A DNA stretch of 64,000 nt, taken from the NCBI GenBank assembly GCA_039621445.1, contig CP154954.1:63012046-63076045 (forward strand). Direction: 5' to 3'. Below, piece after piece: positions 1 through 11,030 of the stretch. The notes under the pieces are model-generated. The model was not told the DNA's origin, did not search any database, and saw only the letters and a program-made list of their open reading frames with translations. Every line of letters starts with the position of its first letter. Position 1 is the first letter of the stretch. The stretch comes from Euglena gracilis. Taxonomy: Eukaryota > Euglenida > Euglenophyceae > Euglenales. Made by a program: the position numbers and the translations under genes.

Positions 1-892
1 CCTAAATGGTGAAAAAGGGTCCCTGCCATTTTTTTTATAAACTATGCTGATATGCAGCCATCACCGAGCCACTGGGGCATGTAAAGTTGAACAAAATAAT
101 TTATTAATAAAAATAGACAACGTTATCAAATAAAAGGTAAAATACAAAAAACTTTCTGTTGAATGTCAACTCAAAATCTGAACGATGGCCACTTGGATGT
201 CCAAGCAACAGTTTGAACAACATCCCCTTGGTTGGAATTCATGGGTGCTTAACTTGCTGGCCAATGTGTTGATATAATTAAATAAAATAGATAAAACAAA
301 ACAGACAATGAATAAACAAATACAGAAACATAAATAAACAAATAAACAAATTCACAAAACTGTAAAATCAAAAAAAAAAAAAACCAATTGTCAATAAGTG
401 TGGACACAAAGAGAAATCTGGTTTAAAATGCAAGAATTTCTGAATCAAATTTCCCAGCAGAATGAAAAGAAAGAACCAAAAGAAAAGAAAGACCCCCCAA
501 TCTTGCCAAAAACCGGAAAAAAACAAGAACAATAAGAAAAATACAAATGCACTTCCCCTGCTGCTCAAGAAAGCGGTGTGAGCAGCCCTGTTGGAGGCAG
601 GTCTCTTTTATGCGCAGTAAGGCGCTGCTTTGGGGAATGCGATAGGTTTTTCGCACAGCGTTGTCCGCCACTAAGCAGGCCTGACAGGGCAGCACAGCAC
701 CCCGGCAAGCAGGAGGCTTCCCAAGAGACCCTCTGCCAGGGAGATGGACTTCTGGGCTTTTTGCAACAGATGTTTTTCTCAGGCAGGATAAACACTGTCC
801 CCCAGATGCTACAGATGGGAAGAAACAAAACGGTTAGCATCGTGTCCCCCCACCAACCCAGGAGAGGAAGAGCAGGGGCCTTGTGCCACGTG
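1..892. repeat. Left arm of a large inverted repeat
   Basis: This segment is the reverse complement of 4420-5299, at roughly 90% identity by eye. The outer half is AT-rich (TTTATTTATTTG-type runs) and the inner half (about 573-892) is GC-balanced. The match still holds at position 1, so the arm may continue outside the window. The inner halves keep a ~105-codon open frame in both copies, and one indel between them is a multiple of three. I do not recognise the predicted peptide. It is best called a dispersed repeat or non-autonomous element present in both orientations. Confidence 0.85.
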
Positions 893-1140
893 TATGTGTG
901 TGTGTGTGTGTGGGTGGGTGGATGGGTGGGTGGGTGGTGTGTGCTGATGTGTGTGTGTGTGTGTGTGTTTTTTGTGTGTGTGTGCGCGTGTGTGGGTGTG
1001 GGTGGGTGTGGGTGGGTGTGTGTATGAGTGTGTGTGTGTGTGTGTGGGTGTGTGCGAGTGTGTGTGTGTGTGGGTGGGTGGGTGGGTGTGGGTGGGTGGA
1101 TGGGTGGGTGGGTGTGGGTGGGTGTGCGTGAAATGTGTGT
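893..1140. repeat. GT / GGGT microsatellite
   Basis: An uninterrupted field of GT dinucleotides and GGGT/GGAT tetranucleotides begins exactly where the left inverted-repeat arm stops. All six-frame open frames here are Cys-Val or His-Thr artefacts. Confidence 0.95.
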
Positions 1141-1248
1141 TGTGTAGGTCCGTGTCTCCCTGACTGACCCGGCACCTCTTGACGGGGGACCCACGCCCGG
1201 GCCCCGCCACGCGGGGACCCGCCCGCGCGGGGACGGCAGCGCGGCGTG

Positions 1249-1368
1249 TCACAGCTTGGCGGCCTCGCCCAGCGCCAGCTGCCGCTCCTTCAGCAGCTCC
1301 TCCGCGGTGGCCCGCAGCATGCCCGCCGAGAACGCGTCGATGGGCACACCGCGCGGGGCCACGCGACC
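1249..1368 (-). CDS. MDH: MDH terminal exon
   Basis: This exon holds the C-terminal helix and the stop codon. No AG acceptor occurs in the ~80 bases upstream on the coding strand. A nonconventional 3' motif (CTG followed by five bases) ends at 1369, which would start the exon at 1368. The residues just before VPIDAF are therefore uncertain. Confidence 0.75.
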   Translation of the reverse strand, partial: GRVAPRGVPIDAFSAGMLRATAEELLKERQLALGEAAKL

Positions 1369-3548
1369 CGTTCAGGGGGGGATGGACGCGGAAGGGGGAG
1401 GGACCGTCACAACAGGGAGGGGGGGGGCAAGAAACATACACACGCGTGAAAAACTGGCAAAAAAAGCAAACAAATTGCACAAACCACTCAAAAAATGAAA
1501 AAAAACAAACTGCACGGTGCACGGTGACCAGAGGCAGGTGTGGAAAGGCAGTTGCCTCCCCAGGGATTCGTTTTATGAACCCTCGTTAACAAAACAAATG
1601 GATCGCGGAGAAAAGGAAAAAAAATCCACCTTGGGTGGAGACAAAACTACTGGTTTGAGGCCATTAAATCTTGGAAACTTCTTGTCACTTTGGGTTCCAG
1701 AAAAAGCGACGTCAATGTTTATATGGTGAGACGTCGAGGGTGACGCCTCCGTCTCTTTTTCTTCCAAAACACCCTCGCCACCATCGACACGATCCGAACG
1801 AAACAACAAAAGTGTCAGAAAATGAAACCCACGTCTTTTTTTGTCTCAGGGAAAAGCGGTGAACCAAAAACCAAAAGGGAAACAATGAACAGGCCCCTGC
1901 ACACAATTTCATACTTGCCCTTCCCAAGGCATCTGAAAGAGGGGGCATGCTGGCAATTCTGGCTGGGTTTGTTTTCAAAAACCTGTGATTCACTTTTGTG
2001 CGTTTGCACAAGAAAGGATACTCGATTCTCTCCTCTCTTGGGTGCTTCTTCACCCCACCCCTATGAACACCTTTCTATACAAGTGATCAACATGCACTGA
2101 GACGTACCTTGATACCATTTCCTGTGATTGGGCTTTACCCCCCCTCCCCTTTGTCCAACGACCACCCCTTTATAATGACCACCCCCCCTGGTCATAGGTT
2201 GCAGGTTGCAAAATTTTTTTTTGACGGTTTTACCAAGCGGTAGATTTCCCACCTCCCTCGCTACAGGATTTTTTCTGCTATGTTCCGCCCCCCCCGGCAA
2301 CGTCAGAGCCAGATCCCAAAAAGGTGGTGTTGGGTTTGGCAAACGTTTTCAATGGGAACCTTTACCTCACACGGGATTTGATCGATGGGGATTTTATCCT
2401 GAAAATTGTTGTATCACCGGAAGAAAGGCTTCTATACCGTGCCCGCGGAATAGTGCCTGCCCCGCACCCCTTCGGTATAGCATTTGCACAGCAGCCAGAA
2501 CACCACAACAGCTGTCGTTCATGACACCCCCTCAGGAGCAGCCGCTGTGTTTGGGCTTACCTCCTTTATGAGTTTTTTCCCGCTTTTCGCTGTGCGTGAG
2601 TCTTTGCCCCCTTTATAATGACCACCCCCCGGTCACAGGTTGCAGGTGATGGGGGCGTACGACCACCCCCCTGGCCATAGGTTGCAGGTAAATGGTCGTT
2701 GGACAAAGGGGGGGGGGTAGGTTTCACAATTCAGCAGAAACAGGAATTTGGCCTCCTTGTTGTGAGGCCACAGGAAAGATAAAGAGGGGAACCAACCCGA
2801 CCCTGTGCAACGATGTCCCTGGGTGCAACTGGCTGTTCAGGCACACGGTCCCAAAAGAATGTGCCTTCAGGCTTCGTTGTGGGTGGAAAAAAAAAAAAAA
2901 AAACAGAGCAACACTGCCGTCCGTGCTGACAAATCGACCGAAAACAAATCGACCCAGGGCCCAGGGAATTTCTTATGGACCCCCCGGGGGGGCCAACCCG
3001 ACGGTGTGACAAAGGTGCTGGCTGGACCCCCCCCCCCCCCCGGGGGGGGGTGGGGGTCCAGGGAGGTGGCTGGGCCGGACCAACCCGGTTGCTAGGCCGG
3101 ACCCGACTGGGACCGGAAAACAGACAAAAACACCCAAATCCAGCCGGGATGCATTGGTTCAGCTGAAATTTTGAGGTGAAAAAACCAAACATCACCAAAA
3201 AAATGGCCATTTTGGCCATTCGAGATCCCTTTTTTTTAAAAAATTTCGGCGCTTTGCACCGAAAATTTCCTCGGTCCACCTCGGCCTCGCTGGGCTGCGA
3301 AAATTGTACCGCCACTTGCCCCCCCCCCCCCCGGGGGCCCAGCCCTCTGGGGGCTGCTTCCACGGCCACCGGTAGCGCGGCACGCCACACCGGCAGGGGA
3401 CGGAGAAGACGAGGCCCTCCGGGATGCCGTACAGCGAGCCGTCGGACCACACGCCCATCGAGACCACCTCCTGGGACCCGCAGTGCCAGTCCCGCACGTG
3501 GAGCGCGGCGGCGTGGGCGGCGGAGGCGGCGGAGGACCCGCCGCGGAC
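1249..3548 (-). CDS. MDH: Malate dehydrogenase, C-terminal exons (partial gene)
   Basis: This is the 3' end of an NAD-dependent malate dehydrogenase, which interconverts malate and oxaloacetate. Two minus-strand exons are recognisable. The upstream one (about 3548-3360) reads [17 protein letters not shown], then [20 protein letters not shown], which is the family signature around the HVRDW...SDGSYGVP...GLIFSFP segment. The last (about 1368-1249) reads [11 protein letters not shown] then [14 protein letters not shown] and ends in TGA at 1249-1251, matching the standard C-terminal helix. The NAD-binding N-terminal half and the catalytic His region were not found, so the rest of the gene lies further right in unrecognised exons. 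Absence of a clear targeting signal cannot be judged. The family assignment is firm; the splice points between these two exons are not. Confidence 0.85.
1380..3355. other. MDH intron with poly-C and motif-repeat islands
   Basis: No coding signal was seen. The intron contains repeated GACCACCCCCC / TTATAATGACC blocks (about 2130-2200 and 2600-2720) and a C14-G9 palindromic homopolymer block near 3028-3050. Confidence 0.6.
3360..3548 (-). CDS. MDH: MDH penultimate exon
   Basis: A polypyrimidine-AG acceptor sits directly before 3548, and the frame opens at phase 0 with [11 protein letters not shown]. The exon covers the conserved helix and strand leading to [11 protein letters not shown]. Near 3370 the frame that best matches the family would need a one-base change (YRW against an expected YRV). 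The 3' end is approximate because the exon runs into poly-C sequence. Confidence 0.8.
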
Positions 3549-4023
3549 CTGTGAGGGGGCATGCGGAGCTTGGGGGAGGTGGGGTGGATGGCAGAGGGGG
3601 AGGACTGGTACTGGAACTGGCAAACTGTATGGAACAGATAACAATTAATAGCCCGCCCATTAATAGCCCCCCCCCCCCATCTTACACCCCCCATTTATAA
3701 CCCCCCCCTAGGCCCAACCACCAAACCGTGGTTTATACCTCCCCTAGAGGGAAAAATGATAAAGATGCAAGTGGCAAATATTTGCAAAAAACCACACGGT
3801 GTGCCAAAAAAAGCCAGATGTGGTGGGCATGCCAACTTCTGAGGTTTTGGCCAAAACCATAAAATTGTTTTACCCCACCGGTGCAAAAATAGGGGGCATT
3901 TTTGGACCTCGCCCAGTCACACACTAAACCTTGATTTATAACCCCATTATAACCCCCCCCCCCCGGGCCGACCACCAAACAAGATCTTAAACCCGGGGGG
4001 TTATAAGTGGGGGGGTTATGTAT

Positions 4024-4096
4024 ATATATCTGTCTGTATGTATGTACGTATGTGTGTATGTATGTATGCATGCATGCATGCATGCATGGGTGTATG
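4024..4096. repeat. TATG / CATG microsatellite
   Basis: A short tetranucleotide array lies about 325 bases from the inner edge of the right inverted-repeat arm. Confidence 0.9.
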
Positions 4097-4419
4097 TACA
4101 GTGTGGCAAGTAAATTTTCAGACCCAAGTGCCAAGTAAATTTTCAGACCCTGAAAGAATCAAAAAGAATGGTGGCACCCCACACTCCACAGAACCCATCC
4201 CAATCGCCTCCCAGAACCGAGAGCACTGGTGGAGGGGTGTTTTGGCAGGTGATTGTGACTGCCCAGTTCCTGGTGGCACCACCAAAAACCTTTTGGCAAC
4301 ATCATTTGGAAAAAGATGGCTTTTGCAAAACCGCATTCACTGCAATCAGGCTTGCTCCAGCGTATGAAGAACATTCCGTGTACAAATTCCTGTCTGGGCG
4401 GGGTGACAGGGGTTGACGC

Positions 4420-5299
4420 CACGTGGCACAAGGCCCCTGCTCTTTCTCTGCTGGGTTGGTGGGGGGACACGATGCTAACCGTTTTCATCTGTAGCATCTG
4501 GGGGACAGTGTTTACCTTGCCTGAGAAAAACATCTGTTGCAAAAAGCCCAGAAGTCCATCTCCCTGGCAGAGGGTCTCTTGGGAAGCCTCTTGCTTGCTG
4601 GGGTGCTGCGCTGCCCTGTCAGGCCAGCTTAGTGACAGACAGCACTGTGCGAAAAACCTATTGCATTCCCCAAAGCAGCGCTTTACTGCACATAAAAGAG
4701 ACCTGCCTCCAACAGGGCAGCTCACACCGCTTTCTTGAGCAGCAGGGGAAGTGCATTTGTATTTTTCTTATTGTTCTTTTTTTTTTTTCTAATTTTTAGC
4801 AAGAATGGGGGTTTTTGTTTTCTTTTGGTTCTTTCTTTTCATTCTGCTGGGAAATTTGAATCAGAAATTCTTGCATTTTAAACCAGATTTCTCTTTGTGT
4901 CCACATTTATTGACAATTGGTTTTTTTTGTTTTTTAATTTTACAGTTTGTGAATTTATTTATTTGTTTATTTATGTTTCTGTATTTGTTTATTCATTGTT
5001 TGTTTTGTTTTATTTATTTTATTCAATTATATCAATACATCGGCCAGCAAGTTAAGCACCCATGAATTCCAACCAAGGGGATGTTGTTCAAACTGTTGCT
5101 TGGACATCCAAGTGGCCATTGTTCAGATTTTGAGTTGACATTCGACAGAAAGTTTTTTGTATTACCTTTTTATTTGATAACGTTGTGTTATTATTAATAA
5201 ATTATTTAGTTCAATTTTACATGCCCCAGTGGCTCGGTGATGGCTGCATATCAGCATAGTTTATAAACAATGGCAGGGACCCTTTTTCACCATTTGGGG
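4420..5299. repeat. Right arm of the large inverted repeat
   Basis: This is the reverse complement of 1-892. The inner boundary is sharp: CCACGTGGCACAA here against TTGTGCCACGTG at 881-892. The two arms and the 3.5 kb spacer holding the MDH exons form a potential very long hairpin. Differences between the arms are mostly single substitutions plus a small in-frame deletion near 4484. Confidence 0.85.
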
Positions 5300-7240
5300 C
5301 TTGGGATCCTCCAAGTTCATTCCAGATTTGAGAACTCTGAAGGTTTATATTGATTCTGCATGGAATTTCTCAAGAAAATGTTTTCAAAGATTTTTTTGAC
5401 CATTCTTCCCATTGTCTTTGAGCAGGCTACCAGGATTTTCCTTGTCATTTTCAGGAATAGGCAATATCTCAATGTTTTTCCCAGCAGATTTTTTTTCCAT
5501 CAGCAGTACCTCGGGTCTTGACTCGGGTGTTTCCCCACCATTCCAAAGAGGTCATCCCCCAGAGTCAATTGCAAAAAAAAAAGTGAACGGCATATGTTCC
5601 AGAAAAGAGTGGCCCTCATCCCTCCGTTCCGCCTTGCACCGTCTTCTGTCCTCCCATGCGAACTGGAGCGACATCATTGATGCCAAGCATATCTTTGCTT
5701 CCAAGTTTACAATACCTCAACACAAGGCTGTTTGCTTTGGGGGGGAGATGGGAGGTTCAAAGTTATTGAACGCCACTGGGGATTTTCCTGAGGCAATTAA
5801 CCCCCCAAACCCCTCAAACACGAGAGCCCCCTGGGGCTGTGATGTTTGACAATTAAGGTTGAACTCTCCTGTAGGAAGCGTGGATAGGCGCCGTGCGAGC
5901 AGCTCGAGACAGAAAATCCCGGAAACGTATCGTTTTGTGACAGTTTTAGGTTATGATTTTGACATTTTTGGTTCTAAACCTGGTGACAGGCTGGATTTTT
6001 GATTGAAATGGTGAAATTTGGGCTGAATGATGGCAGAATTGTATAAGGAAGTTTTGGTTGCATCAGTTGCAACCAAAAGCGTTGCGTAGGTTTTCGTTTT
6101 CTTACCCAAATATAAAGCCCGCCTTGATAGAAAAACCCCCTGAGGGTCTTGAAATCCCGCCCAAGTATGATCTGGGGTGTTTTTATATTGGGGGTGTGTT
6201 ATTATCTTGGGGATATTTCTGGAAGGGAAAGCTGGGGACGCAGCTGTGTGGAAGGGCGAAACAAAAATGATGACTGAACTGCGAAAACAAAGTCCAGCCT
6301 TGCCAAAAAAATTATTTGCGATGCCAGGACAGATGACGGTAATTGTACCCGTGCCTTTCTGTTGCTTTACCCACTTTGCGTCGTCAGCGCTGCCCGAAAG
6401 GCTCCCCAGGGTCACGTTTCATTTGGGGGGGGGGGGTAGACCCCCCCCACCCCCATCCTGGTGGCGGGGGGTCCGGCCACCCCCTCCCCCCCCCCAGGCC
6501 TTCCTGAATTTCCCGGGGGCGGCCATTTTTGCGTCAAAAGTTTCCTTCGGCGCCTTCAGTCTTTGCGAGTGCTGTGGGGGGGGGGGGTCGACCCCCCCCC
6601 AGGCCTTCCCATGCAGCCCTGCCCTGGCCCCCTGGGGGGGGGGGGGGCCTCTTTTGGGGTCAATTCTGGGTCCAATTTTCTTTTGGCTTTTTACGCTGAA
6701 AATAGAGGAAACCCCACCTCTGGGGGGACACAATCGTCTACCCACCCCCCCAGAGGGAAAAGGATGGGGTTGGCCCCCCACCCACCCCCCCCTCCCCCCC
6801 ACAAAAAAAAAAAAAAAAAATCTCTGGTTGGGAACTCTCCAAATTTGGCCATCTCTGCGTTTAGTTCATGTGTGGTTAAGGCAACACCCGGCAAGGAGAA
6901 AGTATCATTGGCGCCCTTGGGACCTTTTTGAACCTTTTTGGGGGGGTTTTGGCTTTGGACAGTTGAATCCTTCTAGGGGCTCACCTGCCGAAGGGCATCA
7001 ATCTCACATGAATTTGTGTCGCTCGTATTATGTAGATGCCTGGCTGGGAGAGTGCTGGTGGCAGTCGGCAGGGTAAATCCTCCCAGCGGGCCTTTTTTTT
7101 TGGTGGCCTGGCCTTTGTGTGGCACCGGTATTGAAACCCTTTCTGGCAGTTTTAACCCCAGGTCCCAAAAATTGGATTTTGATGCTGAACGTTGCCGCCC
7201 ATATGCCAAGAAGGGTTGGCCGCACTATCAGGTTGGCACG
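5300..7240. other. No gene recognised
   Basis: The stretch is non-repetitive up to about 6400. From 6420 to 6810 it consists of long poly-G and poly-C runs and CCCCAGGCCTTCCC-type repeats. No frame shows a family signature or sustained third-position G/C. The missing MDH exons may lie here unrecognised. Confidence 0.5.
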
Positions 7241-7425
7241 CACACACATCATGCAACGCGCCAACAAAACACGACACACAACACAGCACAACACAACACA
7301 CACACACACACACAACGCAACGCAACGCAACACAACACAACACACCCGCAACACACCCACAGCACAACGCAACACAGCACAACACACACACACACACACA
7401 CACACACAGCACAACACGCACAGGA
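7241..7425. repeat. CA / CAACG microsatellite
   Basis: Degenerate ACACA and CAACG repeats immediately precede a short GC-rich block. Confidence 0.9.
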
Positions 7426-7554
7426 TGCGGCGCCTCCATGCCGGAAGCTCTGCCCGGGCGGCTGCACCGCCTCATCCAGGCGCTGGCATTGGAACCCAGC
7501 CAGGTCGCCCAGCAGGCTGGGGTCTGCCTCGTGCCCAGAGGACCGCACGATGCT

Positions 7555-7556
<2 letters not shown>
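7426..7556. other. Ambiguous coding-like GC-rich block
   Basis: This is a 130-base unique island between CA and GT arrays. Both strands look coding. The plus frame reads LPGRLHRLIQALALEPSQVA. The minus frame reads EADPSLLGDLAGF then QRLDEAVQPPG, and starts exactly after a CTG-N5 motif. Third positions are G/C-rich on both. It may be an exon of the minus-strand gene upstream of MDH, but it does not match any MDH segment I know. Confidence 0.35.
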
Positions 7557-7824
<268 letters not shown>

Positions 7825-8146
7825 CTGTTTTCCAGTTAGGGGGGGGGGGCGGTCACATAAGCCACTTGGGCCAAAATGGATTTCCGGCCATTTTATTGAG
7901 AATTTCCAGTGTTTTGCCACCAAGCCGGCTATTTTCCATCATTTCTGGTCCAGCTGTATTAGAACCCCTGATACCCTACGAGTGGTGGGACGGGGGATCA
8001 TCCCCACCCCCCACCCATCTTGTTGGGTAGGGGGTGTGACCAAACCCCTCCATCAGGCCCTCCCATATTTCTGGGTTATATATTTTTTATGTAAAATTTT
8101 CTTTTGGATGGGTAGGTTGGTGCAGGGGGGGTAAGCAAGCAGATTT

Positions 8147-8560
8147 TGTGCTTTTTTGCATTTTTTTTGATTCAAACAATAGCTGTGTTTTTTTGTTTTT
8201 TTTTGTGTGTTGTTTTTCCCGGCAATTTTTCAATTTCTGCTGGATTATTTTTTTTATTTTAAAGAATTTCCCATTTTGCCCCCTATTTTCTCCTCAGACC
8301 AAAATTTTTGTAAGTTTTGTAATTGTTGCATTTTTGGACAACAAATTTCATACTTTTAATTTAATAAAAAAAAATTCCCCTACGGAGGTGTTTTTCTAAG
8401 TCCTCTCCAGCAGAAATTGTACATCCAGGGGAGCTCCTAAAGGATTTTGCATGCAACTTGCGTTTTGGGGGGCCGGGTATTTTTGTTTTTATTTGCTTTT
8501 TTGTGTGTTTTTTGTGTCGCATTCTTCGAGGGTCCATGTTGCATCCCCTCCCCCCTAAGT
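8147..8560. repeat. Dispersed T-rich repeat, copy 1
   Basis: This shares an ordered series of motifs with 36.48-36.97 kb and 41.10-41.98 kb: a T-rich stretch, AGACCAAAATTTT, a GGACAACAAATT-type box, TTTTTCTAAG, CCAGCAGAAATTGT, CTCC(T/A)AAAGGATTTT and TGCATGCAA. It ends in a CGCATTCTTCGAGGGTCCAT box. It is probably a mobile-element family. No coding capacity was seen. Confidence 0.6.
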
Positions 8561-8624
8561 GGGTGGATGGAAGATCGAACCCCCCACCTCCCAACCATCA
8601 AGCCTTTCAGCTTAAACCCCCCCC

Positions 8625-9105
8625 AAAAATAAGACCCGGGTCTTATTTTTGGGTCCGTTGCTGGAAACCTCCAGGGGGGGTCTTATTTTTGGGGGGGGTC
8701 TTATTTTTGGGGGGGGTCTTATTTTTGGATTTTTTCTTGACCGACCCGGGCCCGAAAAAAAACATCATTTTTCAGGTTCCCAAAAACACTAAAAATTTTC
8801 CTTCGGCGCTTCGCGCCATGTGTAAATTTGTGTAAGTTGACATTTAGCATGTTTTTTGCACTTCAAGAATCTGAAATTTTTTGAAATTTCATCATTTTTG
8901 TGTGTGAAATTTGGGTTTTTGGCAATTTCTCAGGGAAAATTTTCACCGTCCCCGGCGCTTCGCGCCGTCAGGGGGGGTCTTATTTATGGGGGGGGGGGTC
9001 TTATTTTTGGATTTTTGCTCGATCGGCCCAGGGGGGGTCTTATTTTTGGGGGGGAGGGTCTTATTTTTGGGGGGGGGTCTTATTTTGGGGGGGGGGGGGG
9101 TACAA
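8625..9105. repeat. Poly-G bounded GGGTCTTATTTTT repeat island
   Basis: The motif GGTCTTATTTTTGGG recurs about nine times, separated by runs of 6-13 G. A related motif in the opposite orientation (AAATATAAGACACCCC) forms the island at 31.27-31.92 kb. Confidence 0.85.
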
Positions 9106-9109
9106 CCTG

Positions 9110-9480
9110 CCCCTGGGGGGTGGGGTCTGCAACCCGGACCATACCACTGGGATCCCACCGGCTTTTTTTTTTTCGGAGTGACTGACTGTTTTTTTGGCTC
9201 CAGACGCCCCCCCCCCCCCCCGGGGATGGGGTCGGCCAGGAATGGCCGCCCAGCGCCGAAATCGAATTTCTTGGGTTTTTTGGACCAAAGTCCATTTGGT
9301 TGTTTTGTTTGAGCCATTTTTGGCCACGTGGCCAAAGTGACTGACCCTCCCGGGGGGGAAGTGGGTGACTGGTTTTTTTGAAAGTGGAAAGTAACCGCCC
9401 CCCCCCCCAGGGCCGGAAAGCAAACCCGGACAATTTCCAGCATGGAGCGTTCTAACCCTGACCTGTGCACGCATCCCGTT
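9110..9480. repeat. GTGACTGACTGGTTTTT dispersed repeat
   Basis: This is a member of a degenerate family built from TGACTGACTG(G)TTTTT, a CC-GG palindromic homopolymer, GGGGTCGGCCA and often a GGCGC...GCGCC hairpin. Other members are at 10.52-10.80, 21.16-21.27, 21.64-21.88, 34.28-34.62, 46.68-46.79 and 51.60-51.79 kb. Confidence 0.6.
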
Positions 9481-9500
9481 CCCTGAGGCGAAGGTCATCA

Positions 9501-9568
9501 ATGGATCCTCTGCCTTTGACTCTGAAAAAGGCTCTTGCAGACCCTGAGAACCGGCGGAAAAGCACCCA
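9501..9568 (+). CDS. EEP/IQ gene exon 1 (start)
   Basis: ATG opens MDPLPLTLKKALADPENRR. The exon ends before AAG-CAGG, the NNN-CAG type of 5' junction, at phase 2. Alternative AG acceptors lie 5-15 bases upstream for leader addition. A GTGAGG donor three bases later is a conventional alternative with the same phase. Confidence 0.6.
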
Positions 9569-10146
9569 AAGCAGGTGAGGCGCTGCTGGGCCATTGTTTG
9601 GGGGGGGGGGGGATTCCCAAGGGGAACCGCCTCGTGGCTCCCTGCACGTCCAAAGGTGACGGGCTGCGTATAGTGCATATGTACAAAGAGTGTAGGTGAT
9701 TGGCTTCGCGGTCAGCAAGGTCAGAGGGACAATGCGCAAGAGTCGTCTTCAATTTATGAGCAGGGTGAGCTGTGCATCCAGGTCTTATTCCACCCCCCCC
9801 CGCTCAGGGACGCTTTTTGTGCCCCTGCAGAAGATGGCGCTTCTGATGGAAAGGTCATAGGTATCTGTATGAAACAGATGATGCCAAGTAAATGCAGGGG
9901 CGAAAAGCCAAAGACAGGAGGGTGACATGAACTGGTCTGGTTACTTGATTTTGGCATTCTGTGGATATTCTGGTTCGTGATAAACCAAAATAAAGCGCAA
10001 TATCCCCCCCCCCGTGCCTTTGATAAACCCTTTTTCCACATCATTTCTTTCCCGTTGCACCATGACATCACTGGATATGTGGCAGGACGGCAAAGTCTAC
10101 CAATATGTGGCTGGTGTGGCATCGGTGGCCACACACAAATGCACGC

Positions 10147-10191
<45 letters not shown>

Positions 10192-10998
10192 TGCACGCAC
10201 GCACGCACACATGCAAAATTGTGCCATCGTCCCCCCCCCCGCCACGCCCCCAACCCCGTCTCATTGCAACTCACCATGTGGTGCCTGAATGCTGAGGCTA
10301 CGCTGATCCAGGCTGCGGCTCGCTGCTGCCTGGCGCTGCGCCGGGCACAGGCCCGACGCGAGGCCGCACTGCCAGGCCGTTGTAAACTCATTGTCGTCGA
10401 ACCACCTTCGCTTTTCTGCATCACACGAAGGAAATTTTACTGAAAAAAAAAGGTGAAAACATGCAATTTCTGGGTCCTGAACATGCCATTGCTTAAGGTG
10501 TGTCTCACCCCTGGGAGCGGGGGGTGACTGACTGGTTTTTGATTTATTTTGGAGTGACTGACTGGTTTTTGGCTCCAGACCCACCTGGGGGTGGCGTCGG
10601 CAAGGATTGGCTGAAAGTGGCCACCACCAAGTGGTCGCCGGAAAATATTTTTTTTGCATTTTTGACCAAAATCCTTTGATTTTCGCCATTTTCGGCCCAG
10701 TAGCCAAAGTGAGGGGGGTTGGGAAGCGGGTAAAGTGACTAACTGGTTTTTTGAAAATGGAAACCCGCCCTTCCCCCCCCCCCCCGAGGGTCCGTAAGCA
10801 ATGGTATGGACCTGGACATTTTGTGGTGCATGCATCGAAGAAGTTTGTGTGTGTATTCAGTGATATTGCACGTGATGAGTAAACAATTGTTGATGAAAAT
10901 GACATGCATACATACATATACGTACATACATACATACATACATACATACATACATACATACATACATACATACATACATACATACATACATACATACA

Positions 10999-11030
<32 letters not shown>

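Noticed and set aside
565-1522. His/Thr/Pro-rich and Cys/Val-rich open frames
   Set aside because: They translate GT/CA microsatellite; the same occurs at 7.0-8.1, 40.6-40.9 and 47.2-47.8 kb.
4439-4738. Protein-coding gene in the inverted-repeat arms
   Set aside because: The ~105-codon frame is preserved in both arms, but the opposite strand is also open, codon bias is unlike the exons, and no family is recognised.
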